Below, piece after piece: positions 32,483 through 40,467 of a stretch of 44,507 nt of DNA. The notes under the pieces were generated by a model. That model was not told the origin of the DNA and searched no databases. It worked only from the letters and a program-made list of their open reading frames with translations. The DNA is from an uncultured Mollicutes bacterium (GTDB lineage: Bacteria; Bacillota_I; Bacilli_A; Acholeplasmatales; Anaeroplasmataceae): NCBI GenBank assembly GCA_900540705.1, contig UQGR01000009.1, positions 1-44,507 on the forward strand, given 5' to 3'. A program made the translations under genes and the position numbers. Numbering within the stretch: position 1 is the stretch's first letter; every line of letters begins with the position of its first letter.

Positions 32483-32890
32483 ATGGCGGTAAAAGAAAAA
32501 GCACAGGATAAGCCATCCAGAATTTGGCAATATTTAAAGGAAACACATAAATGGGAAAATTATGTATTTTTAATTTTCTCTGTGTTGGTATTAGTTTTAG
32601 GTTGTTTAATTTTAACTAAGACCTTAACGGTAAGACAGGATTTTTGGCTGATTGGACAGCATCCAACTGCATTTGGCTGGGTATTGGTATCTTTAGCTGG
32701 TGTATTTACGGTCTATGCCTTATTTCCATTTTTTAAACCAGCAATCCCTGAGTTTAAGAAGGTAACCTGGTTATCTTTTGGAAAGTTTGTAGGCAATTCC
32801 ATTCGTGTATTGTTATTTATAACAATTTTCGCATTGTTATTCCTTTTATATGATGCATTCATTACGGAAATTTTAGGAAGAATCATTTAA
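32483..32890 (+). CDS. secE: Preprotein translocase subunit SecE, three-helix form
   Basis: SecE clamps SecY in the membrane as part of the protein-export channel. The conserved core lies at the C-terminus: PEFKKVTWLSFGKFVGNSI (about residues 89-107), then the membrane helix VLLFITIFALLFLLYDAFI. Unlike the single-helix SecE of most Bacillota (about 60 aa), this 135-aa chain has two extra N-terminal helices (about 28-50 and 63-82), giving the E. coli-like three-helix layout. AAAGGAG precedes the ATG. The gene is followed 15 bases later by nusG, as usual. Confidence 0.93.
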   Translation: MAVKEKAQDKPSRIWQYLKETHKWENYVFLIFSVLVLVLGCLILTKTLTVRQDFWLIGQHPTAFGWVLVSLAGVFTVYALFPFFKPAIPEFKKVTWLSFGKFVGNSIRVLLFITIFALLFLLYDAFITEILGRII

Positions 32891-32905
32891 TCAGAGGAAC
32901 GATAT

Positions 32906-33451
32906 ATGAGAAGATGGTATATTGTTGGAACCTATTCTGGTTATGAAAATGCTGTAAAACAGGATCTTGAGCGTCGTAAGGAAACGATGAACATGACTGA
33001 TAAAATATATCAGGTTATGGTCCCAGAGGAAACAGTAGAGGTTACTGATAAAAAAGGTAAAAAGAAGCTAAAGGTAAATAAGCTTTTTCCAGGCTACGTC
33101 TTTGTTGAAATGGAAGTTGAAGGCGAAATGGATGAAAAAGCTTGGTTTATGATACGTAATACACCAAAGGTAACAGGATTCTTAGGCTCTAGTGGTGGTG
33201 GTACAAAACCAGTACCAGTACCAGTGGATGAAATGAACCGAATCTTAATTTCCTTAGGTGTAGTAGAAAAGCCAATTTTGGATTTCAAGATTGGAGATAA
33301 GGTAGAGGTTATTGATGGTCCATTTGCAGGTAAGGTATATGATATAGCCTCTGTAAATGCAGAAGCTGAGGAGATTGTCGTTCTTGTAGAGATGTTTGGT
33401 GGTAGATCTACTCAAATGACTTTCAATTTTAAGCAAATTAAGAAGCTATAG
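32906..33451 (+). CDS. nusG: Transcription termination/antitermination factor NusG
   Basis: NusG binds RNA polymerase through its N-terminal domain and links to Rho or ribosomal S10 through its KOW domain. The 181-aa length is normal. The N-terminal NGN domain starts RRWYIVGTYSGYENAVKQDL and includes LFPGYVFVEM and WFMIRNTPKVTGFLGS; the C-terminal KOW domain has FKIGDKVEVIDGPFAGK and ends TFNFKQIKKL. AGAGGAA precedes the ATG. In most Bacillota rplK-rplA follow nusG; here a promoter and rpmE follow instead, so the ribosomal protein operon has been separated from secE-nusG. Confidence 0.97.
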   Translation: MRRWYIVGTYSGYENAVKQDLERRKETMNMTDKIYQVMVPEETVEVTDKKGKKKLKVNKLFPGYVFVEMEVEGEMDEKAWFMIRNTPKVTGFLGSSGGGTKPVPVPVDEMNRILISLGVVEKPILDFKIGDKVEVIDGPFAGKVYDIASVNAEAEEIVVLVEMFGGRSTQMTFNFKQIKKL

Positions 33452-33462
33452 TGATTTAGCAC

Positions 33463-33491
33463 TTGCATTCTTAAGTTTAATATGGTAAAAT
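33463..33491 (+). promoter_or_regulatory. rpmE promoter
   Basis: TTGCAT (33463-33468), exactly 17 bases, then TAAAAT (33486-33491) with an extended TGg ahead of it. The leader to the rpmE start is about 45 bases and holds a hairpin at 33508-33522. Confidence 0.8.
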
Positions 33492-33507
33492 AATTCGAAA
33501 ACTTTCT

Positions 33508-33522
33508 ATGACAGCAGGTCAT
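33508..33522 (+). promoter_or_regulatory. Hairpin in the rpmE leader, possible L31 autoregulation site
   Basis: ATGAC (33508-33512) pairs with GTCAT (33518-33522) over AGCAG, only a few bases before the GGAAGGAG ribosome site. Leader RNAs that bind L31 have been described in Bacillota. Whether this small hairpin is one cannot be told by eye. Confidence 0.35.
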
Positions 33523-33542
33523 GGTGGAAGGAGTATGTAAGC

Positions 33543-33752
33543 ATGAAAAAGGGAATCCATCCAGATTATAAAACTGTAAAGGTTACTTGTACTACATGCG
33601 GTAACGTATTTGAATCTGGTTCAGTATTGAACGAGGTTCGTGTTGATACTTGCTCAAATTGTCATCCATTCTATACGGGTAAGCAAGCATTTACTCAGGC
33701 AGATGGTAGAGTTGAGAAATTCAATAAGCGTTACGGTGTTAAGAATAATTAA
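33543..33752 (+). CDS. rpmE: Ribosomal protein L31, zinc-binding type
   Basis: L31 sits in the bridge between the ribosomal subunits. The 69-aa protein has the zinc-binding (C+) form: Cys16 and Cys19 in VTCTTCG and Cys37 and Cys40 in DTCSNCHPFYTGKQ, then the usual basic GRVEKFNKRYG end. GGAAGGAG lies before the ATG. It is transcribed from its own promoter and closes with a terminator at 33771. Because it is the zinc form, zinc limitation could lead to its replacement by a zinc-free paralogue if the genome has one; none is in this window. Confidence 0.97.
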   Translation: MKKGIHPDYKTVKVTCTTCGNVFESGSVLNEVRVDTCSNCHPFYTGKQAFTQADGRVEKFNKRYGVKNN

Positions 33753-33770
33753 TCAAAACTATGAGAATAT

Positions 33771-33790
33771 AGCCCTATTGGGCTTTTTTT
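33771..33790 (+). terminator. Terminator after rpmE
   Basis: AGCCC (33771-33775), loop TATT, GGGCT, then seven T. Short but GC-rich. Confidence 0.85.
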
Positions 33791-33815
33791 CATGACGTAG
33801 AAGGAGAGAGGCAGT

Positions 33816-34394
33816 ATGAATTATCATTTAGATAGACCAGGCTGGATTGAAGTGATTTGTGGTCCAATGTTTGCTGGAAAAACAGAAGAGCTCATCCGAA
33901 GAGTAAATCGGATGAATTTTGCTAAAAAGAAATATTTAATATTTAAACCAACTATAGATGACCGATATTCCTTAACAGAGGTTGTTTCTCATAGCCAAAG
34001 AAAGGTAAAGGCAATCAATATCAGTCAATCCTCTCAAATCTTCGACTATATAACAACGGATGTGGAGGCTGTTGTTATAGATGAGGTACAATTTTTTGAC
34101 GAAGGAATTGTCGAAATATGCAGGAATTTAGCTGAACAGGGACTGCGGGTAATCTGTGCAGGGTTAGACTGTGACTTTAAGGGAACACCATTTCATAATG
34201 TAGGAATGTTATTGGCGATGGCAGAGATGATAACTAAGTTAACAGCAATCTGTAGTCAGTGTGGTAGTGAAGCGACTAAGACGCAAAGAATTATCAATGG
34301 AAAACCAGCTAAATATGATGACCCTATCATTTTGGTTGGTGAAAAGGAATCCTATGAGCCAAGATGTAGAAAATGTCATGTGGTGAGCAAGTAA
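33816..34394 (+). CDS. tdk: Thymidine kinase
   Basis: Thymidine kinase phosphorylates thymidine for the salvage of DNA precursors. The 192-aa length fits the type II (human TK1-like) family. The P-loop is GPMFAGKT (16-23), the Walker B-like strand VVIDEVQFF (Glu general base in the usual place), and there is a zinc-binding lasso with CSQCGS and RCRKC cysteine pairs plus the YEPRCRKCH end. AAGGAGAGAGG precedes the ATG. It lies 1 base before tadA, so the two genes are co-transcribed. Confidence 0.96.
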   Translation: MNYHLDRPGWIEVICGPMFAGKTEELIRRVNRMNFAKKKYLIFKPTIDDRYSLTEVVSHSQRKVKAINISQSSQIFDYITTDVEAVVIDEVQFFDEGIVEICRNLAEQGLRVICAGLDCDFKGTPFHNVGMLLAMAEMITKLTAICSQCGSEATKTQRIINGKPAKYDDPIILVGEKESYEPRCRKCHVVSK

Positions 34395-34395
34395 A

Positions 34396-34845
34396 ATGAA
34401 CCATGAATATTTTATGCAGGAGGCTTTAAAGGAAGCAAACAAGGCTTATCAGCAAAAGGAAACACCAATAGGAGCAGTTGCAGTTTATCAAAATAAAATC
34501 ATTGCTCGTGCCTATAATAAAAGAGAAACAAAGCAAGATGCTACCTCTCATGCAGAACTCCTTGTCATTCAAAAGGCATGTAAAAAGCTAAAAAGCTGGA
34601 GATTAGAGGGTGTTACGATATACGTGACTTTAGAGCCATGTGTAATGTGTGCTGGTGCTATGATTCAGGCTAGAGTTAATCAGGTCTATTATGGAGCTAA
34701 AAATCCTCGTTTTGGAGCTCATGCTGGGGCCTTGAATTTATTTGAGGTAAGCTTTAATCATTCTGTTAATGTTACAGGGGGTATTCTAGAAGAGGAGTGT
34801 TCAAGGCTTTTATCTTCTTTTTTTAAAGATTTGAGGAAGAAGTGA
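34396..34845 (+). CDS. tadA: tRNA adenosine(34) deaminase
   Basis: TadA converts A34 of tRNA-Arg(ACG) to inosine. The 149-aa protein has the zinc-dependent deaminase site: HAE with His52 and the proton-transfer Glu54 (DATSHAELLVI), and PCVMCAGA with Cys82 and Cys85. The family ending RLLSSFFKDLRKK is also typical. It ends with a TGA stop, evidence that TGA is not read as Trp here. The start lies one base after the tdk stop. In Bacillus the SRP RNA gene also follows tadA closely, as it does here. Confidence 0.96.
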   Translation: MNHEYFMQEALKEANKAYQQKETPIGAVAVYQNKIIARAYNKRETKQDATSHAELLVIQKACKKLKSWRLEGVTIYVTLEPCVMCAGAMIQARVNQVYYGAKNPRFGAHAGALNLFEVSFNHSVNVTGGILEEECSRLLSSFFKDLRKK

Positions 34846-34848
34846 GGC

Positions 34849-34877
34849 TTGAAATCTCTTTAGGTTTATGCTATTAT
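34849..34877 (+). promoter_or_regulatory. SRP RNA promoter
   Basis: TTGAAA (34849-34854), exactly 17 bases, then TATTAT (34872-34877) with extended TGc (34869-34871). The predicted RNA start is near 34884. A shifted TATAAT reading of the -10 (34875-34880) would give 20-base spacing and fits less well. Confidence 0.7.
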
Positions 34878-34883
34878 AATATA

Positions 34884-34970
34884 GTCCTTAATCAATTATT
34901 TACGGTGAACCAGGTCAGGATCGGAAGGTAGCAGCCTTAAGCTAGTAGGTAATGTGGTTAAGGCGTTTTT
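34884..34970 (+). ncRNA. ffs: Signal recognition particle RNA, small (4.5S-like) type
   Basis: The conserved SRP domain IV core is plain: GGTGAACCAGGTCAGG, then the GGAA tetraloop in TCGGAAGG and GTAGCAGCC. The flanks pair into one long helix: CCTTAATCA (from 34887) with TGGTTAAGG (to about 34963), continued by ATTATTTAC with GTAGGTAAT through GU pairs. About 87 bases in all, so it lacks the Alu domain found in the 270-base RNA of Bacillus. The helix end plus the eight T after it (from 34966) can itself act as terminator. Confidence 0.95.
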
Positions 34971-34979
34971 TTTATATAT

Positions 34980-35012
34980 AAAAAAGCAGCAATTTGCTGC
35001 TAAATTTTTTTT
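34980..35012. terminator. Bidirectional terminator between SRP RNA and pepP
   Basis: AGCAGCA and TGCTGCT form a stem over ATT, flanked by A tracts on the left and T tracts on the right, so it can stop both the SRP transcript and the convergent minus-strand peptidase transcript. The peptidase stop codon (35000-35002) lies inside the stem. Confidence 0.8.
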
Positions 35013-36778
35013 GTATATTCTAAAAGCCAAGCATTCTCTTCCTCTGAAAGGAAAGGACTTAAAGTTTCATAGACCTGCTTATGATAGTGATTTAGCCATT
35101 TTTTCTCCTCACTAGTTAAAAGCTTAGCATCAATGGCATCTAAATCTATAGGAGCATAGGTGATGGTTTCAAAGCCTAAAAATTCGCCAAATTCATTTTT
35201 AGTTTTTTCTATACATAGCATTTCATTTTCAATTCGAATACCATATTTGTTTTCTAAATAAATGCCAGGTTCATTTGTGGTAATCATTCCAGGAACTAAT
35301 ACAGCTGAGTCATTTCGTTCTGGGACAATTTGCCATCTAAAGCCGTTTGGTGCCTCATGTACAGAGAGTAGATATCCTACCCCATGACCTGTACCACATT
35401 TGTAATCCATCATGAGCTTCCAGATGGGACCCCTTGCCAAGATATCTAGATTTACACCCTTAACTCCCTTTAGGAAGATAGCCTGGGATAACGCAATTAC
35501 AGATTTTAAAACGGTAGTGAAATGGAGCTTTTGAGTGTCTGTCAGTTCTCCTAAGGCCAAGGTTCTAGTGATGTCGGTTGTTCCATCTAAGTAGTGTCCT
35601 CCTGAATCAATTAATAGAAAGTCAGAAGGCTTTAGGGTGGCGTTAGTTTTAGGAGTAGCAGAATAATGCATCATTGCAGCATGCTCCTTATAGGCACAGA
35701 TGGTTTCAAAGGATATATCTACAAAGCTTTCTTGTTTTTTTCTCTGCTTGGTTAAATAATCTGATACAGAGGATTCTGTCATATTTTTTTGTTTTCCTAT
35801 GTTGGTCTTTACATAATACATAAATTTTGTAAAGGCAACACCATCTTTGATATGGGCTTGAATTGTGTTTTTAATTTCTGTATCATTTTTGATAGCCTTC
35901 ATTAATAGTGAAGGGTCTGTGTGGTTAAGTAAAGTATTCTGTTCTAAGAGAGTTGTATAAATTAGATAATTTACTTTGTTGAAATCTAAAAGAACCGTCT
36001 TATGATTGATCTGCTTTAGAAACTCATAAAAGCTACTATAGTCATGTACAATGATATCATTTTCATTTATATACTTTTCTATGCGCTTATCTATTTTTTT
36101 CGAATCTATAAATAAATGGCACTCTGTTTTGGTTAAAATTGTAAAGGCTAAGAACACTGGGGTATGTGCTACATCATCTGCTCTTAGATTGTAGAGCCAA
36201 GCCTGGTCCTCTAAGCTAGAGAGGATATGGGTATCTGCATTGTATTCTTGCATTTTCTGACGAATATCTGCTAATTTTTCTTGGAAAGAACGACCAGAGA
36301 AAAATTCCTCAAGCTTGTATAGAAAGGAAAATGGAAGCTTCGGGCGATCCTCCCATATTTCATCTATTAAATCCTCATCTGCTTGAAGCTTGATATTTGG
36401 AAGCTTTGAACACAATGCTAAGACAGAAGAGGTTGACATAACTCTACCATCAAATGCTAATACGTCATTCTCATTTAAATAGCTTCCTAAAAGCTGTTCC
36501 ATCGTTTGAACCCCAGGAAGGCCTTGTTTCATCAGAGTAATTGATTTACCTTCTATCTGTTTGGCTGCTTGTATATGGTATCTGCCATCTGTCCATAGAT
36601 AGGCCTTTTCTTGTGTGACAACAAGAGTTCCAGCAGACCCTGTAAACCCTGTTAAAAAAGCTCGACATTTAAAATAGTCACTCACATATTCACTATTGTG
36701 AAAATCTGAGGTTGGGACGATATAGGCTTTTATTCCTTTATGATTTAATTTTTCCTGTAATACTTTTATAATATCCAT
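35000..36778 (-). CDS. pepP: Xaa-Pro aminopeptidase (M24, aminopeptidase P type)
   Basis: This enzyme removes an N-terminal residue that precedes proline, in the cytoplasm. The 592-aa chain has two N-terminal creatinase-like domains (residues about 1-130 and 155-300) and the C-terminal M24 pita-bread domain with its metal and proton residues: LLIDSGGHYLDGTTDITRT (two Asp ligands), GTGHGVGY and SVHEAPNG (His), TNEPGIYLENKYGIRIENE (two Glu ligands). I chose ATG 36778, since GAGAGGG sits eight bases upstream; a GTG three codons earlier overlaps the ribosome site. A TATAAT on the minus strand (36800-36795) is right before it. The large three-domain form (about 600 aa) is like the eukaryote-type aminopeptidase P found in gut Bacillota. 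Confidence 0.92.
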   Translation of the reverse strand: MDIIKVLQEKLNHKGIKAYIVPTSDFHNSEYVSDYFKCRAFLTGFTGSAGTLVVTQEKAYLWTDGRYHIQAAKQIEGKSITLMKQGLPGVQTMEQLLGSYLNENDVLAFDGRVMSTSSVLALCSKLPNIKLQADEDLIDEIWEDRPKLPFSFLYKLEEFFSGRSFQEKLADIRQKMQEYNADTHILSSLEDQAWLYNLRADDVAHTPVFLAFTILTKTECHLFIDSKKIDKRIEKYINENDIIVHDYSSFYEFLKQINHKTVLLDFNKVNYLIYTTLLEQNTLLNHTDPSLLMKAIKNDTEIKNTIQAHIKDGVAFTKFMYYVKTNIGKQKNMTESSVSDYLTKQRKKQESFVDISFETICAYKEHAAMMHYSATPKTNATLKPSDFLLIDSGGHYLDGTTDITRTLALGELTDTQKLHFTTVLKSVIALSQAIFLKGVKGVNLDILARGPIWKLMMDYKCGTGHGVGYLLSVHEAPNGFRWQIVPERNDSAVLVPGMITTNEPGIYLENKYGIRIENEMLCIEKTKNEFGEFLGFETITYAPIDLDAIDAKLLTSEEKKWLNHYHKQVYETLSPFLSEEENAWLLEYTKKI

Positions 36779-36838
36779 AAATTTCACCCTCTCTATTATA
36801 CTTCTTTTTTAAAAGAAAAGAAATAGCTAGAATTTTTG

Positions 36839-36867
36839 TTACAAAAGATTCATTAATATGTTATAAT
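36839..36867 (+). promoter_or_regulatory. Promoter of the CvpA-like gene
   Basis: TTACAA (36839-36844), 17 bases, then TATAAT (36862-36867) with extended TGt. It diverges from the pepP promoter in the same 120-base gap. Confidence 0.65.
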
Positions 36868-36898
36868 GAGTGCATATTAAGATTGGATGTGAGAATGC

Positions 36899-37624
36899 AT
36901 GGATTTTGGCTTTTGTGGAATAATTGATATCATTTTTATTGTATTATTAATTTTTGTGATTATCTTTGGGTATAAGAAGGGATTTTTAAATAAGGCGATT
37001 GGACTAGTTGGCCTTTTTGTGGGCTTGGTAGTAGCAGTGGCATTCTGTACGCAATTGGCAGGCTGGTTTGAAAGTACAGGAATGATTTATAATTCAATTT
37101 ATGATAATATTAAAGAAAATGTACTGAGTGCTGATATCTTCACTAATCCAATAGGGACTACCGCAACCATTAAAGAGGTTCTGATGAATATGGGTATGCC
37201 TGAATTTTTTGCCAATATGTTTGCAGGAAATATTCAGGATAGCTTTAGTGTGGAAACCGTGGCCATCAATATTTCTAGATATTTTTCTCACATTGCGGTG
37301 GTCGTAATCAGCTTTTTCATTTTATTTGTGGGGGTTTTCATCTTAGCCTTCCTGTTGAAAATATTAGCTAAAATATTAAGAGGGAATGCCTTTATTAAAT
37401 TTATTGATGGTATTTTAGGTATCGTACTTTATGGCTGTATGTTTATGCTGGTGGTATATGTGATATTTACAATTATGCGGTTGATGGGAAATGCGGAATT
37501 CTTTGCACCTGTTCAAAGCTTTTTAGAGGTGGATATGAAACTGAATGATCCAGATGCTTTTCGATTGAGTAAATTTTTCTATGTGCATAATATTATTTAT
37601 GCAATACTAGATATCTTTTTTTAG
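36899..37624 (+). CDS. CvpA-family membrane protein
   Basis: The 241-aa protein starts with the CvpA-type helix pair: DIIFIVLLIFVIIFGYKKGFLNKAIGLVGLFVGLVVAVAF with the conserved GYKKGF turn (about residues 24-29). Two more helices lie near 130-155 and 170-195 after a polar region of about 75 residues. CvpA proteins were first tied to colicin V production in E. coli, but in Bacillota their role is unknown and probably relates to envelope upkeep. The ribosome site (GGATGTGAG) is weak. The gene stands alone between an extended -10 promoter and a strong terminator. Confidence 0.82.
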   Translation: MDFGFCGIIDIIFIVLLIFVIIFGYKKGFLNKAIGLVGLFVGLVVAVAFCTQLAGWFESTGMIYNSIYDNIKENVLSADIFTNPIGTTATIKEVLMNMGMPEFFANMFAGNIQDSFSVETVAINISRYFSHIAVVVISFFILFVGVFILAFLLKILAKILRGNAFIKFIDGILGIVLYGCMFMLVVYVIFTIMRLMGNAEFFAPVQSFLEVDMKLNDPDAFRLSKFFYVHNIIYAILDIFF

Positions 37625-37626
37625 GT

Positions 37627-37655
37627 AAACTGTGAGGAAAATCACAGTTTTTTCT
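37627..37655 (+). terminator. Terminator after the CvpA-like gene
   Basis: AAACTGTGA (37627-37635) and TCACAGTTT (37642-37650) form a perfect 9-bp stem followed by TTTC. Confidence 0.85.
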
Positions 37656-37674
37656 TTTAAAGATTGGCTTGCTA

Positions 37675-37683
37675 TGGTATAAT
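37675..37683 (+). promoter_or_regulatory. Extended -10 promoter of the acidic two-TM protein
   Basis: TGg-TATAAT (37675-37683); the -35 position would fall in the terminator tail just upstream and is poor. Confidence 0.55.
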
Positions 37684-37715
37684 AGGATAAGAATTTAGAA
37701 AGGACAAAATGTGGA

Positions 37716-38435
37716 ATGAGAATTAATCCAAAATTATTTGCATTAGCAAATGAAGCACAACCAATTGACGTACAGGAATTTGATGAAAGAAAAGTAGAGA
37801 TTTTCATCATGGACCAGTATCCAAATGTTAAGGAAGAGTTTATTAATAAAGGAAAGTTTGCTGTATGGTCTTCTGAGGACGGAAGGAACTACAGAGTTTT
37901 TATAGAAGAGGGATATTATAACGAATTAAAGGAATTATATACTCAGCCAATCAATAAAATATGGGTTGATTTCTGGGATACCTGTGAGGCAGTATCTAAG
38001 AAAACCTCTTATCGGGTTATATTACCAGTTACAGTAGTGGCAGTTGCAGCCTGCTTTGGTTTTTCTTTTTTACCAGAGGGAAGCTTATATGCAATGATAG
38101 CCGTTGTTGTTGTGGCATTTGTTGTTATGATGTTTTGTAATCGACTAACAAAGAAAAAAATATATGATGCCAATGTAGCAAGCGTGGAATTAATTAAAAA
38201 ATCTTTGGGTGGAACAAAACATTTTGATGAACTGATTGACAAGCAAAAGGAATATATGGACCGCTATTATGAGGCACTATACCCTGAAGAGGAAGAGACA
38301 GAACAGGAAGCAGAATTGTTAGAACAGCCTGCCGAGGAAGAGTCTTCTAATAAGGAAGTAGAGGTATTAGAGGCTCAAGTAGTAGAACCTGAAAAGGTTG
38401 AAAATGAAGAAGTAAAGGTTGAGGAAAATGAATAA
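37716..38435 (+). CDS. Two-helix membrane protein with acidic C-terminal tail, unknown function
   Basis: The 239-aa protein has a soluble N-terminal domain (residues 1-95, starting RINPKLFALANEAQ), two membrane helices forming a hairpin (about 103-122 and 126-146), then a Lys-rich region and a C-terminal tail of about 45 residues composed mostly of Glu (EEEETEQEAELLEQ and similar). Both ends are therefore on the cytoplasmic side if the hairpin is normal. There are no catalytic motifs. AAAGGA is upstream of the ATG at a somewhat long distance. It overlaps the transketolase gene by 8 bases, so translation is coupled; no functional link to transketolase is evident. I do not recognise the family. 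Confidence 0.65.
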   Translation: MRINPKLFALANEAQPIDVQEFDERKVEIFIMDQYPNVKEEFINKGKFAVWSSEDGRNYRVFIEEGYYNELKELYTQPINKIWVDFWDTCEAVSKKTSYRVILPVTVVAVAACFGFSFLPEGSLYAMIAVVVVAFVVMMFCNRLTKKKIYDANVASVELIKKSLGGTKHFDELIDKQKEYMDRYYEALYPEEEETEQEAELLEQPAEEESSNKEVEVLEAQVVEPEKVENEEVKVEENE

Positions 38436-40404
38436 CTATATTGATGATTTATGCATTCGAACACTGAGAGTGTTGGGTGCTGAAATTATTACAAAGGCTA
38501 AAAGTGGGCATCCTGGTATTGTACTTGGTGCTGCCCCAATTGCTCATACTTTGTTTACTAGACATTTGAATATCGATTCTAATGATGAGCAGTGGTTTAA
38601 CCGGGATCGGTTTATTCTATCTGCAGGACATGGGTCTGTATTGCTTTATTTGATGTTACATTTCTCTGGATTTAACATCTCTATGTCAGATTTAATGGAG
38701 TTCCGTCAAAAGGACAGCTTAACTCCAGGACATCCAGAATATAAGCATACCCCTGGTGTTGAAATCACAACTGGACCATTAGGACAAGGATTTGCAACTT
38801 CTGTTGGTATGGCCATTGCTGAGTCTCATTTGGCTGCTAAATTTAATAAGCCGAATTGTGATATCATCGACCATTATACCTATGTATTGTGCGGCGATGG
38901 AGATTTACAGGAGGGTGTCACAATGGAGGCGATGGCTCTTGCAGGTCATTTGAAATTAAATAAGCTGATTGTTTTATTTGATTCTAATGATATTCAGTTA
39001 GATGGAGATGTAACCCTGGCCAGCTCTGATCATTTGGAAGAAAAGTTTAGAGCTATGAATTGGAATTATATCCGTGTGGAAGATGGAAATGATGTAGAAG
39101 AAATTGATGAGGCGATTAAGCAGGCAAAGCTTTCTTCCTATCAGCCTACCATCATTGAGGTTAAAACCATTATTGGATATGGAGCTCCAAATAGTGGAGA
39201 ATCCTCCATTCATGGAAAGCCTTTATCTGAGGATGAATTAAGTACCTTAAGAAAAAATTTGAATGTTACTCAAATTGCATTTACAGTTCCAAAGGAGGTA
39301 GATGCCTACTATGCTGCAAGCATTGTAGAGCGTGGAAGTCAGGCCAATTCTAACTGGAACTATGTGATGTCAGATTATGCTAAGAAGTACCCAGAGGATT
39401 ATGAATTATTGAATCGATATATGTTTGACAATTTAGAGTTAGAGGATTATACTGATCTTCCAGAATTTGAGGTTGGAACTAGTATTTCTACTAGAGTTGT
39501 CATGGGTAAGGTTTTAGATTGGGCTTCCTATAAGCTTCCTAATTTAATAGGAGGGTCTGCTGATTTGACAGCCTCCACTATGGTTAAGGGAGCAAATGGG
39601 ATATTCGGTCAAGCCAATCGCTTAGGCAGAAATATAAAATTTGGTGTTCGCGAGCATGCAATGGCAGCAATCACCAATGGTATTACATTACATGGTAGTC
39701 TTCGTGGCTTTTGTGCAGGCTTCTTTGTATTTAGCGATTATTCAAAGCCAGCAATTCGTTTGGCAGCGATTATGCAGCTACCATCCCTGTTTTTCTTTTC
39801 TCATGATACGGTATGCGTGGGAGAGGATGGGCCTACCCATCAGCCTGTAGAACAGCTTGCCATGTTTAGAAGCATGCCAAATACCAATGTATTCCGTCCA
39901 GCAGACGCAAAGGAAATGACATCAGCAATGCTTCTTTCCTTTGAAAACAAGAAAAATCCTACAATAATTGTTTCTTCTAGACAAAATTTAGAGGTTTTAG
40001 AATATACAAACTATGAGGGTGTTTCTAAGGGGGGCTATATTGCTTATGAGCCAGTTGGAACACCAGGAGCCTTATTTGTAACCTGTGGTTCAGAGCTTGC
40101 TTTATGTATTAAGGTTGCCAAAAGATTAGAAAAAGAAAATATTTTTGTCAGAGTGGTATCTATGCCATCTATGGATTTATTTGAACGTCAAAGCGAAGAA
40201 TATAAAAACTCTGTATTGCCAAAGCGTATTACCAAAAGAATGGCAGTAGAAATGGGAGCTAGTATGCCTTGGTATAAATATGCCTCTATGGTACATGGAA
40301 TAGACGAGTTTGGTAAATCTATGCCTTTAAAATATATTCCTGAGGTCTATGGCTTTACGGAGGATGTAATCTATAACGAATTTTTAGGAATTGTTAAAAA
40401 TTAA
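38428..40404 (+). CDS. tkt: Transketolase
   Basis: Transketolase moves two-carbon units between sugar phosphates in the non-oxidative pentose phosphate pathway, using thiamine diphosphate. The 658-aa chain contains AKSGHPGIVLGAAPIAHTLF, GPLGQGFATSVGMA, the ThDP/Mg motif GDGDLQEGVTMEAM, the pyrimidine-domain FGVREHAMAAITNG with the catalytic Glu, and EDGPTHQPVEQLAMFR. The C-terminal domain (from about 540) is complete. I chose ATG 38428; a TTG three codons earlier is in frame but sits in the ribosome site region. The gene overlaps the end of the previous one by 8 bases and is closed by a terminator at 40418. Confidence 0.97.
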   Translation: MNNYIDDLCIRTLRVLGAEIITKAKSGHPGIVLGAAPIAHTLFTRHLNIDSNDEQWFNRDRFILSAGHGSVLLYLMLHFSGFNISMSDLMEFRQKDSLTPGHPEYKHTPGVEITTGPLGQGFATSVGMAIAESHLAAKFNKPNCDIIDHYTYVLCGDGDLQEGVTMEAMALAGHLKLNKLIVLFDSNDIQLDGDVTLASSDHLEEKFRAMNWNYIRVEDGNDVEEIDEAIKQAKLSSYQPTIIEVKTIIGYGAPNSGESSIHGKPLSEDELSTLRKNLNVTQIAFTVPKEVDAYYAASIVERGSQANSNWNYVMSDYAKKYPEDYELLNRYMFDNLELEDYTDLPEFEVGTSISTRVVMGKVLDWASYKLPNLIGGSADLTASTMVKGANGIFGQANRLGRNIKFGVREHAMAAITNGITLHGSLRGFCAGFFVFSDYSKPAIRLAAIMQLPSLFFFSHDTVCVGEDGPTHQPVEQLAMFRSMPNTNVFRPADAKEMTSAMLLSFENKKNPTIIVSSRQNLEVLEYTNYEGVSKGGYIAYEPVGTPGALFVTCGSELALCIKVAKRLEKENIFVRVVSMPSMDLFERQSEEYKNSVLPKRITKRMAVEMGASMPWYKYASMVHGIDEFGKSMPLKYIPEVYGFTEDVIYNEFLGIVKN

Positions 40405-40417
40405 TTGATAAGGAGAT

Positions 40418-40443
40418 GCCTAGTTTTTACTGGGCTCTTTTTT
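40418..40443 (+). terminator. Terminator after transketolase
   Basis: GCCTAGT (40418-40424), loop TTTT, ACTGGGC (40429-40435), one GU pair, then TCTTTTTTT. Confidence 0.8.
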
Positions 40444-40467
40444 GTAGAAAAGGGAAGGTCTGTTAAG

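Noticed and set aside
40405..40467. TTG start 21 codons upstream of the 161-aa membrane protein
   Set aside because: The extension spans the transketolase terminator; ATG 40468 has a good ribosome site and begins the membrane-protein pattern.
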